From contig CM060703.1 of assembly GCA_030686995.1 (NCBI GenBank), forward strand, positions 3,256,501 to 3,320,500: 64,000 nt of DNA. The letters run 5' to 3'. The first letter of the stretch is position 1, and each line of letters begins with the position of its first letter. Source of the stretch: Artemisia argyi. Taxonomy: Eukaryota; Streptophyta; Magnoliopsida; Asterales; Asteraceae. The translations under genes and the position numbers were made by a program. Positions 10,212 through 22,355 of this stretch are shown here, piece by piece. The notes below the pieces were generated by a model, which worked only from the letters and a program-made list of their open reading frames with translations, made no database searches and was not told the DNA's origin.

Positions 10212-11735
10212 TTGACGATTTTAAAACATGTATAACTTGGTCGTTTTAAGTTCATTTTCCTCGTTCTTTATATCCACGGATTCGTTTTAGTATATACTAA
10301 TATATTTTCGATAGCTCGGTTCCTCTAGGTTACGTTTAACGCCTCTATTTGCCCGTCGAAAACTGTCAAACAGCATGCAGTTTTTCAGAAAATAGTTTTC
10401 GTCGTTAAATTCGGAGAATCATATCTCCTTCGTTATTAACTCGTTTTAATCCGTTCTTTCGCCCACGGCTTCGTTTTTGAAAGTATTTTCTAAATCTCTA
10501 GCCCAATGTTACCCGGAAACCCCTGAGTCTTCTGGATTGGTCGATTTGGGACAGTAGGTAAATATATATGTTTAAAATCCATTTCTAGTGTTTCAAACTA
10601 GTTTCTAATCCAACCAAACCACTTTCAATCACCACAAATCTAGTCTAATCTACCATACACCTTCTTAGGGTGTCATGGGTTCCTAAACATCATAAATCAA
10701 GTGGATCTAACAAGGATCTAACTATAATCTATTTTTAGGGATCTTGAATGGAAATCATATGATCACAAAGATAACATGAAGAAATTATGAAAAAGAGTTT
10801 GACAACTTACTTAGAAAGATTATAGAGCTTGGATGAGTAAAACCTAAGAAACCTTGAGTTTTTATTTCAAAACTCAAACAAGGATCAACAAATGAGCTAG
10901 AATAAATCTTGATCTTGGAAAATTTGATGTTTCTTCTTGGTCTTGTGGCTTGGCCGGTTCATGAGAGGAGAGAAAGAAAAGATGAGAACTTTTTCTAGTT
11001 GATATTTTGTGGAAATGAAGGTAAGTATATAATGTATGATATATATATAGTAGGTTATACAAAGTTTTGGACAAACATTAAATGGTTAGTAAGATTTTTA
11101 ATTGTGTAAGGTTGATTGGTATGGTAGGGTGGATGAGTATGTAAGAATTCTTGAACTTTGGTGTAGTTTAGGTAGATATTATTAGTTTTAGATGATACCG
11201 GGTACCGAGTTAACTAAAAATAAATTGTAACGAGATAAAATAAAATATAATGAAGTTGTAAAAATTGTAAAATAATATTCCTGATGAGAATCGGAAGTTA
11301 AAATAATGATCGGGTTGAAATATCGCAAACCGACGGAGTTATAAGCTTCGGCCGGAAAACGTAACAGTTGATTTGAAAACACCGGGTAAATTAATAATAT
11401 AATTTTTTTATATTATTATTATGAGTATAAAAATGTGTTAGGACCATAGTTGGGATTGTCGGATCAATTATTCAAAATAATAGCTCATAAGATAACGTTT
11501 ATTAGGTAAATAACCGTACGTATACAGAAATGACGCAACTCACGCATAAACGACAAATTTTCTCCGGAGGTGAATAGTGTTTTATGAATAGTAAAATTTT
11601 TGAACGCTTCTCAGAATCACAAACTGACTCCGAAAAAGATGAATAGTAAAATGATGAATAGTGATCGATGAATAGTAACCGATGAATAGTAAATGTGAAA
11701 GTTCGGGAAAAGACCAGAATTTACGAGTTGTGACA
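8858..11735. mobile_element. Solo LTR of about 2.9 kb with AGAAA target duplication
   Basis: Starts TGTCACACCCCCAAAATCGG and ends GAGTTGTGACA. The ends are TG/CA with the inverted TGTCACA/TGTGACA typical of LTRs. It is flanked by identical AGAAA at 8853-8857 and 11736-11740. There is no protein-coding domain, PBS or second LTR, so it is best read as a solo LTR left after LTR-LTR recombination. Long LTRs beginning TGTCACACCCC are common among plant Ty3/gypsy chromoviruses. It contains short internal reiterations (near 9380-9590, 'ctccaccaataaggtgagac') and an AT microsatellite. It lies between exons c and f of GT106 copy I. Confidence 0.85.
10155..10208. repeat. (AT)n microsatellite
   Basis: About 27 uninterrupted TA dinucleotides inside the solo LTR. 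Confidence 0.95.
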
Positions 11736-14170
11736 AGAAATTACTAAGTCAAGGTGTTCCGTTTTTATACTAGTAGTAACACATTTTTAGAGAAGAAACT
11801 CCAACAAGGCTCGACTTCCCCTAGGTAACGGATCATTCATATTTAAAGCAGTTTCTTCTCAATATTTGCTCATTTCCTATTAATGTGTTTTTATCATGTA
11901 AATTTCAGTTTTTTAGCAATGCGGCCCATCAACCAAGAGGTTGTGTGTGTGTGTGTTCAACTCTGAATTATTGAGACGTATGCTTCGTAGTACTGGTAGT
12001 AGGTGTTATATATTGCAGTTTGCGCTATTGTAAACGACAATGTATGCCATGCCTTGCCTACTCAAAGGACATATAGCCCCCTTGCAATACAATTTTGTAG
12101 CTTTATATGACATTAGATGACCTTTTTTGACGCATTAAGTTACAGTATTGCTAACAATTGCAGTTCTAATGTTTCAGTCATGGAATTGCTGCTATTGCCC
12201 CATTCTCGCACCGTTTAGGTTTTGATAACCTACCAAAGGAGATTCAGCTTCTTCGATGTAAGGTTAACTTTCAAGCATTAGTTTTTGTTCCTCACATCAG
12301 AAGACTAGGAGACACCCTCGTTCAACGCCTTTGAAGAAATTGGACTGCTTTTGAAAGCTTTGGGTTTTAACAATGACACACGCCTCTATCTTGCATCCCA
12401 CAAGGTAACATCTAATCCGCCCCGTGGAAAAAAATCAGCTTTTGGATCCATACACCATTTAAAGGAAATTATTTGACTATTTTTTGTTAATTTGCACATA
12501 ATTTGATTTTTTTTTACTGTCTGATAAAATCTGCACAATTTGAAGAAATAATGTTACTTCTTCATCAAATGTCAAATCACCCTTCAAGAAAGACGATACA
12601 CAAAATTTTCTTAGACCCAAATCAATATCATAAAAAAATTTTGGTATGCTGAGAATGGGCAAACTAGTATTTGTGGGCGTAAATAATGATCCTAAAAATA
12701 CTTGGTCCCAAAATAATTCGCTATAAACGGCACTATTTGAACTTATGAAGTTTATTACTTGGTCTTTGACCTACATCAACCATACCAAGGCTGAGTTTTT
12801 AGCAAATCAAACAGTCAAACCAGCAAATTTATATTACCGGCTTGCTTTATCCCTGAAACATAGGTATATGGTGGAGAATCAAGAATTTCCGCGCTGTGTA
12901 AACTGTTTCCACTTATGGATGACAAAAAAAGCCTTGCATCTGACAAAGAACGGGCAGAAGTTGAAGGAAAAGCGTCGTTATTAGCAGCTGTTGATTATTA
13001 TGTCAGTATGCATACCGACATCTTCATTTCAGCTTCACCAGGCAATATGCAATGCAATGGTATGTATGGATGACCTCATTCAGCATATCTCTATTAAAAA
13101 CTAACAGTAGTGTTTTCCTTGGCATGTATAAGAGAAACCAAATAAAAAGGAATTTTAAACATTTTTGATTTTTTTTTACAGAAAATTAACTAAATGAGCT
13201 GTGGGATATTCTCTATTTTTTTATTTGGATATATTCTGGAATGACCCTATAATTCGCAAAATTAACCTTTTAGGAAACAGCAAAAAGGTAAAAAGTGCAT
13301 AATATTTAAAATTGGTTTGAATTTAATTTTTCACACTTTATTTATTTTTTTATTTTTTTTTGTGATAATTTATGATTTTTTATTGAAAATGTGAAAAATA
13401 TTCCACGTTTTTGACTTATTTGAGAATTTTAGTTGGTTTGCAAAAATTTAATTTGCTAATTTTAAGGTCATTTGTGGATATGGATGAATAAAATGATTAT
13501 TCATTCATTTGTATAGGGGATCACACCAAAAATCCATTTAAGTGATTTTGAAAATATGCAAATATGACGGTTGTACTTCACATTCCTATAGAAAAGTGCT
13601 CATTTTGCAAAAAAAAATCTTGCATTTTCAAAAAGAATTATGTTTGCTTTAGAAGCCCCTATTTCAACCCATTTAAATAAAAACGGATAAAGTTGGTTAA
13701 CTCTCTTATTGATAAGGAATCTAACGGGCCAAACATTTAGTTTAATGAAAAAGTGAACGGGTTGAATGTGGTCTGAAGTGTATTCGAATTCAAAAAGACT
13801 TGGGACAAAACTGTGATGGTGTCCAAATCCAACCCATCTAAAGGGCCTTTTTGACCCTTTGCTTTGCTGACTATTAAAATGAAGTATGATGCTTTAACAC
13901 CTTGGAATTTATCCATGACCCTTATAGAACGAATCATTGTTCCTTGTTTTTTCAGCTAGGGTATCGAGCCTACAAAAACTTGAAGACTATCAGACCAAAT
14001 ATGGTGCTCTCAAGCCAGCTCTTTCTTAACGAAACTATGGAGTGGACCGAGTTTCAATGGGCCATACAAAACGCGCATAAGACTACACAAGGTCAAGTTA
14101 GGTTAAGAAAGGAAACACAATCCATATATATATCTACTTAATACCAGATTGTATGTGTCAACAACATTAG

Positions 14171-15414
14171 TTAGTTCTTTTTTCAGTTTTGTAGAATTAG
14201 AAAAGCTATAGTGTTCTAAACTGCTATTCATTCTGTCATGCCTGTAAATGAGCACGAATTATAGTAAAAGACAAATTCAATATATTTTTTTGCTTCTCTG
14301 AGGGCATCACGTGCATGCACAAGTTGTACCAAATTGATTAACCGATATTTTTTATAGGGTCATATGTCAGTAAGTGAATGGTGCAACATGTGGTTTGGTT
14401 TGCAAGTTTTAATCCAAATGTATGTCTTGCATATTTTAGCGTTGTTGGTTAGTTATATCGGATTTTGGTATACTAGATTTGTTATTATGTATAGATTATT
14501 GGAGGGTGTTTTAGGCGACTTAAAGATTTAAGTCAAATAGATTGAACTATGAGACCAGGTTATCAAGGAGTGAGATAATACAACTCACCCAAGACAATTA
14601 TATGGGATCTACTTCGGATATCACAAGGATTGCCGCACATCCACCCGTGGTTTCTATCAATGCCACGGTCACTGATGGTTCCTAGCCATCGAATTTTGCA
14701 GTATACATGTATTTCATTTTGCGCAATAAGCATGACTTATTTTTGCCAACAATTGTCATGTTATGCAATTTTTTCTTTTCATACACCACCCTTTATGAAG
14801 GTGAAACAATTAGGGGCTGGCATAGTTTGGTTTTGCTCGGTTTTTGCGTAAAAGTGAAACCAATCCCTAAATATTTGGTTTTTGCTTTTATGAAACCATT
14901 CTGTTTCAGTTTTTATCATAGTTTGGTTCTATGATAAAAGGGAATGGCGCTGGCTGGTTCTAACTGCGGGACCACCGTTGGCGCCACCCCCGTAACCGTG
15001 CGCCATTCGTCTTTTTGGACTGCTACCTTGGGCTAAGCTTTGGCTCAACCACACCCCCAGCTGGCCAGCTCTAAATACTAAATTAACTTTGGCCCATCTT
15101 AAAACTTCCAGATCTAAATTGTTTATACAAAATTCGGCCCAAACACCCAAGTAGGTATATTTAACCTAATTTTAACCCTAATGTACACACACATAAAACA
15201 TGCGCCTCTCTTTTCTTTATACATATTTCACAGCCACAAAAAAAGATGTTGCAACAACAAGAAACCTAAGAAATGATAACTATTGTTGAAAACTTAAAGG
15301 GAATTGGCTGTGGACCCACATATTTTCTACTTTAACTTTAATCCCAAATTCTCAAAACCCTCCAAACAAACGCACCCTTATAAATGAAAATAAATATTGA
15401 TAGAAAAAATTGGA
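14171..15414. other. Downstream region of GT106 copy I, no gene seen
   Basis: 14180-14640 matches the region downstream of the exon-j copies at 28.8-29.3 kb and 62.9-63.2 kb. 14640-14790 matches the repeated block at 29165-29310 and 29540-29700. 14940-15060 is a GC-richer stretch with short unsupported frames. No gene can be supported. Confidence 0.5.
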
Positions 15415-16876
15415 TTTTTGACTTTTTAATTTCCGGTTGGGTTTAGAAGAGTGACGTAAACCACCAAACACCCTCCCTCCCCCTGCCCTGAAAATAAACT
15501 TAACTCCACACAGACACCAATAATAATCCCCAATCAGTTGAGTTTTGGGGGCATTAGCATTATTTACAAAATCAATCGCAGAGAATAGCATTAGCATCAG
15601 TATTGATAATAATAATAATCCCCAATTTCTTCTCACCAGATCCTATCCCTATTTATTCTCCGTATGTAAGCAGCATTTTTTCATTTTATTATTTAACACC
15701 CGAGTCTATGCTTTATTATTATCATTTCATTCATTTACTGTATTTATACATTTCAATTTCTGTTTATAATTGAATTATTAGGTTACATCAATCAATCTAC
15801 TTTTATATCTTTTATAATAAGTTATTATTACAAAATTTATAGAAAAAATAATAATCAATTACTTATAACTGTTTTCGTTAGCTTCAGCTGGTGCTGCTTA
15901 TAGGAGCTTTTACTTTTAGACATGTTTGCCTAACTAGCTGACCAGCTGGAGGGGAGGGAGCTTATGACACTAAAATGACAAAATAAAGTAATTAGCTGTT
16001 TCAAAAGTAAAATGACTAAAATGACATAATATCAAACAAAATTTCAGTTATGAAATTTTGAAGCTACCTTATTGTTATTTTAGAAGCTCACCCCCGAAGT
16101 GAAAGTATTCAGTTATTGTAAATGATAGGTTATGACTTACAATAAGGAATGCAATATGTTTTTTGGTAGCTTCATATGGGGCATTAGAAGCACCTTTAAT
16201 CGGTCTATATGATATATTATCAACAATTACGTGAAGAACGTGTTTTAGCATCTTCCCCTGCTGCTTGCATAATAATGCGACTTGTTCATCTAAAACTCGT
16301 CTCAACAGTTATCGTTTATGTAATCTAATACCCCATACTTTTTTTGTAACCAGTCTGAGAAACAAAATTCGGATATTTGGTCTCCGTTGCCTGACCAAGG
16401 ATGGAAACCTTGTACAGACTCTGCTACAGTTCCATGTGAGATCCTTAACATGCCTTTTTTACATTTTGTACTATGTCGTGAGCTATATAACCACTTCTGT
16501 TTCATCTCTCATCATAATGTAATCGAATCCCGATGTTATTTTTTAAGCCATTCCAGAGAAATCACGGGGATATATTCAGGTGTTTCTGGATGGAGGATTG
16601 AACCAGCAGAGAATGGGGTTACGCTCTATTTTGTCTCTTAAACAAGCATAAGGGGGGTGTTTGGCGTATGGGCTTATTCAACTTTTGAAAAGCTATTAAG
16701 CTATGATTTCAAGGATTATGAACTTATCAACTTGAGCTTGTGGCTTATCTAAGTTCATAAGCTCATAAGCCTAAAAGGTTGAGCTTATTAGCTTTTCAAA
16801 AGTTGAATAAGCCCATACGCCAAAAATATAAGCTAAAACAAACACCCTTTAAGAAAAAAACGCAAGTAAATAATAA
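15415..16876 (+). repeat. Tandem array unit 1: GT106 5' region + exon 1 + exon b + exon c + MITE
   Basis: First of four units. Contents in order: GT106 5' region; exon-1 remnant ending at 15661 before a GTATGTAAG donor (QNQSQRIALASVL, then poly-Ile and PNFFSPD; no in-frame ATG); intron; exon b 16354-16435 (SEKQNSDIWSPLPDQGWKPC); exon c 16548-16618 (SRGYIQVFLDGGLNQQRM); MITE at 16652-16849. Exon a is absent. The donor after exon c is TT instead of the GT present in copies I and C, so normal splicing onward is lost. This unit differs from units 2 and 3 by a few substitutions and a small insertion near 15520. Confidence 0.8.
16652..16849. mobile_element. Fold-back MITE in array unit 1
   Basis: About 198 bp flanked by TAA (16649-16651 and 16850-16852). 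Ends GGGGGGTGTTTGG and CAAACACCCTT. The inner arms (GGCGTATGGGCTTATTCAAC and its complement ending CCCATACGCC) pair over about 40 bp, so a transcript would form a long hairpin. The size and 3-bp TAA duplication fit Tourist-like PIF/Harbinger MITEs. Confidence 0.65.
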
Positions 16877-18325
16877 TTTTTGACTTTTTAATTTCCGGTT
16901 GGGTTTAGAAGAGTGACATAAACCCCCAAACATCCTCCCTCCCCCTGCCCTGAAAATAAACTTAACTCCACACACACACCAATCAGTTGAGTTTTGGGGG
17001 CATTAGCATTATTTACAAAATCAATCGCAGAGAATAGCATTAGCATCAGTATTGATAATAATAATAATCCCCAATTTCTTCTCACCAGATCCTATCCCTA
17101 TTTATTCTCCGTATGTAAGCAGCATTTTTTCATTTTATTATTTAACACCCGAGTCTATGCTTTATTATTATCATTTCATACATTTACTGTATTCATACAT
17201 TTCAATTTCTGTTTATAATTGAATTATTAGGTTACATCAATCAATCTACTTTTATATCTTTTATAATAAGTTATTATTACAAAATTTATAGAAAAAATAA
17301 TAATCAATTACTTATAACTGTTTTCGTTAGCTTCAGCTGGTGCTGCTTATAGGAGCTTTTACTTTTAGACATGTTTGCCTAACTAGCTGACCAGCTGGAG
17401 GGGAGGGAGCTTATGACACTAAAATGACAAAATAAAGTAATTAGCTGTTTCAAAAGTAAAATGACTAAAATGACATAATATCAAACAAAATTTCAGTTAT
17501 GAAATTTTGAAGCTACCTTATTGTTATTTTAGAAGCTCACCCCCGAAGTGAAAGTATTCAGTTATTGTAAATGATAGGTTATGACTTACAATAAGGAATG
17601 CAATATGTTTTTTGGTAGCTTCATATGGGGCATTAGAAGCACCTTTAATCGGTCTATATGATATATTATCAACAATTACGTGAAGAACGTGTTTTAGCAT
17701 CTTCCCCTGCTGCTTGCATAATAATGCGACTTGTTCATCTAAAACTCGTCTCAACAGTTATCGTTTATGTAATCTAATACCCCATACTTTTTTTGTAACC
17801 AGTCTGAGAAACAAAATTCGGATATTTGGTCTCCGTTGCCTGACCAAGGATGGAAACCTTGTACAGACTCTGCTACAGTTCCATGTGAGATCCTTAACAT
17901 GCCTTTTTTACATTTTGTACTATGTCGTGAGCTATATAACCACTTCTGTTTCATCTCTCATCATAATGTAATCGAATCCCGATGTTATTTTTTAAGCCAT
18001 TCCAGAGAAATCACGGGGATATATTCAGGTGTTTCTGGATGGAGGATTGAACCAGCAGAGAATGGGGTTACGCTCTATTTTGTCTCTTAAACAAGCATAA
18101 GGGGGGTGTTTGGCGTATGGGCTTATTCAACTTTTGAAAAGCTATTAAGCTATGATTTCAAGGATTATGAACTTATCAACTTGAGCTTGTGGCTTATCTA
18201 AGTTCATAAGCTCATAAGCCTAAAAGGTTGAGCTTATTAGCTTTTCAAAAGTTGAATAAGCCCATACGCCAAAAATATAAGCTAAAACAAACACCCTTTA
18301 AGAAAAAAACGCAAGTAAATAATAA
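16877..18325 (+). repeat. Tandem array unit 2 (1449 bp)
   Basis: Same contents as unit 1: exon-1 remnant ending 17110, exon b 17803-17884, exon c 17997-18067, MITE 18101-18298. By eye it is indistinguishable from unit 3 over its whole length, pointing to very recent duplication, ongoing unequal crossing-over, or an assembly duplication. The donor after exon c is TT. Confidence 0.85.
18101..18298. mobile_element. Fold-back MITE in array unit 2
   Basis: Same element and position as the MITE of unit 1, shifted by 1449 bp. It was amplified as part of the unit and not independently inserted. Confidence 0.65.
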
Positions 18326-19774
18326 TTTTTGACTTTTTAATTTCCGGTTGGGTTTAGAAGAGTGACATAAACCCCCAAACATCCTCCCTCCCCCTGCCCT
18401 GAAAATAAACTTAACTCCACACACACACCAATCAGTTGAGTTTTGGGGGCATTAGCATTATTTACAAAATCAATCGCAGAGAATAGCATTAGCATCAGTA
18501 TTGATAATAATAATAATCCCCAATTTCTTCTCACCAGATCCTATCCCTATTTATTCTCCGTATGTAAGCAGCATTTTTTCATTTTATTATTTAACACCCG
18601 AGTCTATGCTTTATTATTATCATTTCATACATTTACTGTATTCATACATTTCAATTTCTGTTTATAATTGAATTATTAGGTTACATCAATCAATCTACTT
18701 TTATATCTTTTATAATAAGTTATTATTACAAAATTTATAGAAAAAATAATAATCAATTACTTATAACTGTTTTCGTTAGCTTCAGCTGGTGCTGCTTATA
18801 GGAGCTTTTACTTTTAGACATGTTTGCCTAACTAGCTGACCAGCTGGAGGGGAGGGAGCTTATGACACTAAAATGACAAAATAAAGTAATTAGCTGTTTC
18901 AAAAGTAAAATGACTAAAATGACATAATATCAAACAAAATTTCAGTTATGAAATTTTGAAGCTACCTTATTGTTATTTTAGAAGCTCACCCCCGAAGTGA
19001 AAGTATTCAGTTATTGTAAATGATAGGTTATGACTTACAATAAGGAATGCAATATGTTTTTTGGTAGCTTCATATGGGGCATTAGAAGCACCTTTAATCG
19101 GTCTATATGATATATTATCAACAATTACGTGAAGAACGTGTTTTAGCATCTTCCCCTGCTGCTTGCATAATAATGCGACTTGTTCATCTAAAACTCGTCT
19201 CAACAGTTATCGTTTATGTAATCTAATACCCCATACTTTTTTTGTAACCAGTCTGAGAAACAAAATTCGGATATTTGGTCTCCGTTGCCTGACCAAGGAT
19301 GGAAACCTTGTACAGACTCTGCTACAGTTCCATGTGAGATCCTTAACATGCCTTTTTTACATTTTGTACTATGTCGTGAGCTATATAACCACTTCTGTTT
19401 CATCTCTCATCATAATGTAATCGAATCCCGATGTTATTTTTTAAGCCATTCCAGAGAAATCACGGGGATATATTCAGGTGTTTCTGGATGGAGGATTGAA
19501 CCAGCAGAGAATGGGGTTACGCTCTATTTTGTCTCTTAAACAAGCATAAGGGGGGTGTTTGGCGTATGGGCTTATTCAACTTTTGAAAAGCTATTAAGCT
19601 ATGATTTCAAGGATTATGAACTTATCAACTTGAGCTTGTGGCTTATCTAAGTTCATAAGCTCATAAGCCTAAAAGGTTGAGCTTATTAGCTTTTCAAAAG
19701 TTGAATAAGCCCATACGCCAAAAATATAAGCTAAAACAAACACCCTTTAAGAAAAAAACGCAAGTAAATAATAA
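18326..19774 (+). repeat. Tandem array unit 3 (1449 bp)
   Basis: Exon-1 remnant ending 18559, exon b 19252-19333, exon c 19446-19516, MITE 19550-19747. Appears identical to unit 2. The donor after exon c is TT. Confidence 0.85.
19550..19747. mobile_element. Fold-back MITE in array unit 3
   Basis: Same element as in units 1 and 2, 1449 bp downstream of the unit 2 copy. Confidence 0.65.
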
Positions 19775-22355
19775 TTTTTGACTTTTTAATTTCCGGTTGG
19801 GTTTAGAAGAGTGACATAAACCCCCAAACATCCTCCCTCCCCCTGCCCTGAAAATAAACTTAACTCCACACACACACCAATCAGTTGAGTTTTGGGGGCA
19901 TTAGCATTATTTACAAAATCAATCGCAGAGAATAGCATTAGCATCAGTATTGATAATAATAATAATCCCCAATTTCTTCTCACCAGATCCTATCCCTATT
20001 TATTCTCCGTATGTAAGCAGCATTTTTTCATTTTATTATTTAACACCCGAGTCTATGCTTTATTATTATCATTTCATTCATTTACTGTATTCATACATTT
20101 CAATTTCTGTTTATAATTGAATTATTAGGTTAGATCAATCGATCTACTTTTATATCTTTTGTAATAAGTTATTATTACAAAATTTATAGAAAAAAAAATA
20201 ATCAATTACTTATAACTGTTTTTGTTAGCTTCGGCTGGTGCTGCTTATAGGAGCTTTTACTTTTAGACATGTTTGCCAAACTAGCTGACCAGCTGGAGGG
20301 AGCTTATGAGACTAAAATGACTAAATAAAGTAATTAGCTGTTTCAAAACCTCACTTTTCAAAAGCTATTTCAAGTAGCTTCTATAAAAAGAAAGAGCTGA
20401 TGAAATTTTGTTGCCAAACAAAAGCAGCTACCTTAGTATTATTTTAGAAGCTCACCCCCGAAGTCAAAGTATTCAGTTATTGTAAATGACGACGATGTAG
20501 GTTATATGACTTACAATAAGGAATGCATTATGTTTTTTGGTAGCTTCATATGGGGCATTAATTAGAAGCCCCTTTAATCGGTCTATATGAGTGGCCCAGA
20601 GGTTGTAGGTTCAAGTCTTACTTGAGGCATATGTTTATCTGTCAATCTAGCTGCTTATCAGACACTTTCTCTGTTGTACCTTATAATGTTAACTTTATCA
20701 ACAATTATGTGAAGAACGTGTTTTAGTATCTTCCCCTGCTGCTTGCATAATAATGCGACTTGTTCATCTAAAACTCGTCTCAACAGTTATCGTTTATGTA
20801 ATCTAATATCCCATACTTTTTTTGTAACCAGTCTGAGAAACAAAATTCGGAGATTTGGTCTCCCTTGCCTGACCAAGGATGGAAACCTTGTATAGACTCG
20901 GCTACCGTTCCATGTGAGTTCCTTAACCTGCGTTTTTTTATATTTTGTTCTATGTCGTGAGATATATAACCGTTTCTGTTTCATCTCTCATCATAATGTA
21001 ATCGAATCCCGGTGTTATTTTTAAGCCATTCCAGAGAAATCTCGTGGATATATTTATGTGTTTCTGGATGGAGGATTGAACCAGCAGAGAATGGGGATAT
21101 GCTCTATTTTGTCTCTTAAACAAGCATAAGGGGGTGATTGGCGTATGGGCTTATTCATCTTTTGAAAAGCTAATAAGCTCAGATTTCAAGGCTTGTGAAC
21201 TTATCAACTTGAGCTTGTGGCTTATTTAAGTTATAAGCTCATAAGCCTAAAAGATTGAGCTTATTCGCTTTTCAAAAGTTGAATAAGCCATATGCCAAAA
21301 ATATAAGCTAAAACAAACACCCTTTAAGAAAAAACATAAGTAAATAATATTTTCTCTAAATTTTTTGCCCGTGTTAAAGATTTGTGATGCAGTTGCTGTT
21401 GCTAAAATCTTAAATGCGACGCTAGTAATCCCGCACCTTGAAGTAAACCCGGTCTGGCAAGATACAAGGTATGTTAACGGCCACTATCTTGGCTTTATAT
21501 CGTGTTTTTAAGTTCTTGACTCGCAGACTGGTGGTAAGATGTTACGTTTACTATGCAGTTCTTTCACCGATATAATGATATATTTGCTGTGGATCACTTT
21601 ATTGAGGTCTTGCAAAATGAAGTCTCGATAGTTAAAGAGCTGCCGAGCATGTACTCTTGGAGCACAAGGGATTACTATGGTACTGGCATACGACCTACTC
21701 GAATCAAAACGGCGCCTGTTCATGCTTCTGCTAATTGGTATCTGGAAAATGTGTTGCCAATGCTAAATAGGTTCGTGATAATCTTTTCTTTGACATTGTA
21801 CTTCAGTTCTAACACAAACATGTCAAAGTTATCGGTTTTCTCAGTTTTCTGCTGTCATTTGATGATTTAATGCGTCGCTATCTGATATCTTGCCTGATAT
21901 TATGATTTTAGTATGTATACTTTCACCTTTTAACAAAAATATAAGTGCGCCACTTAAAATTTATCTGTTTGTCCTGCCGAAGCTGCAATATTTGTATGGA
22001 CACGTAATTTATGGAAAGTGTCTAAGTAGTAGCCAAATGTATTCGATATACATCACACATATGCTTCCAAAAAATGATATTTCACATAATATGCTCATAC
22101 AGCGCTTGTTGTTGATATTTTGACTGTATAAAATAGTAACAGAGGTCAATTTGACGCATTATGGCACAGTGTTGTTTATATCATTGAGACAAACAGAACT
22201 ATTATATCTGACAATTGCTGTTCTAATGTTTCAGACTTTCAGTCATGGAATTGCTGCTATTGCCCCATTCTCGCACCGTTTAGATTTTGATAACCTACCA
22301 AAGGAGATTCAGCTTCTTCGATGTAAGGCTAACTTTCAAGCATTAATTTCGTAAT
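19775..22355 (+). pseudogene. Array unit 4 extended into a longer GT106-like pseudogene (exons 1, b, c, d, e, f-partial)
   Basis: Matches units 2-3 up to about 20280, then diverges (extra intron sequence 20340-20700). It runs on past the MITE into further exons: exon-1 remnant ending 20008; b 20832-20913; c 21026-21096 (RGYIYVFLDGGLNQQRMG); d 21380-21468 (ICDAVAVAKILNATLVIPHL); e 21559-21770 (ELPSMYSWSTRDYYGTGI, TAPVHASANWYLENVLPM); f from 22243 (HGIAAIAPFSHRLDF), truncated at about 22355. Exon e has an eight-base duplication near its start that shifts the frame, and the donor after c is AT. Unit 4 is probably the parent-like end of the tandem array, since it retains the downstream exons the other units lack. 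Not functional. Confidence 0.75.
21130..21324. mobile_element. Fold-back MITE in unit 4
   Basis: TAA-flanked (21127-21129 and 21325-21327) relative of the array MITE with several substitutions. It lies in the intron between exons c and d. Confidence 0.6.

Larger units (their letters stand above)
5927..14170 (+). pseudogene. GT106/O-fucosyltransferase-family (RG-I rhamnosyltransferase-like) pseudogene, copy I
   Basis: Exons in order: exon 1 at 5927 (MKKVNSSNYLQPNQSQRI then a poly-Ile/Phe anchor, the type II Golgi membrane anchor expected of this family); a 8114-8176 (EWNAPSAKHV); b 8282-8363 (SDIWSPLPDQGWKPC-like); c 8510-8580 (RGYIQVFLDGGLNQQRMG, the sugar-nucleotide-binding motif region); f 12178-12404; i 12864-13059 (YGGESRISALCKLFPLMDD); j 13956-14170 (YRAYKNLKTIRPN). 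Exons d and e are missing. Exon f is fused to the end of exon h by a deletion, giving a premature stop. Exon i lacks two bases near its end and exon j is frameshifted near its stop. The family transfers rhamnose or fucose to cell-wall or protein acceptors in the Golgi. A Ty3/gypsy piece sits in the first intron and a 2.9-kb solo LTR between c and f. Not functional as it stands. Confidence 0.7.

Noticed and set aside
15545..15769. Plus-strand frames repeated in each array unit (reading ALALFTKSIAENSISISI) as a candidate small-protein gene
   Set aside because: It is the wrong frame across the GT106 exon-1 remnant, opening at a TTG and running through the GTATGTAAG donor into the intron. The frame matching the other exon-1 copies reads QNQSQRIALASVL.
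16075..16305. Minus-strand frames in every unit (about 76 codons) as conserved antisense genes
   Set aside because: They recur only because the units are near-identical repeats. They lie across intron and have no homolog or codon signature that I recognise.
20590..20640. Possible tRNA gene (agaggttgtaggttcaagtctt)
   Set aside because: Only a B-box-like motif is present. No A box, anticodon arm or acceptor stem can be folded, so at most it is a SINE relic.
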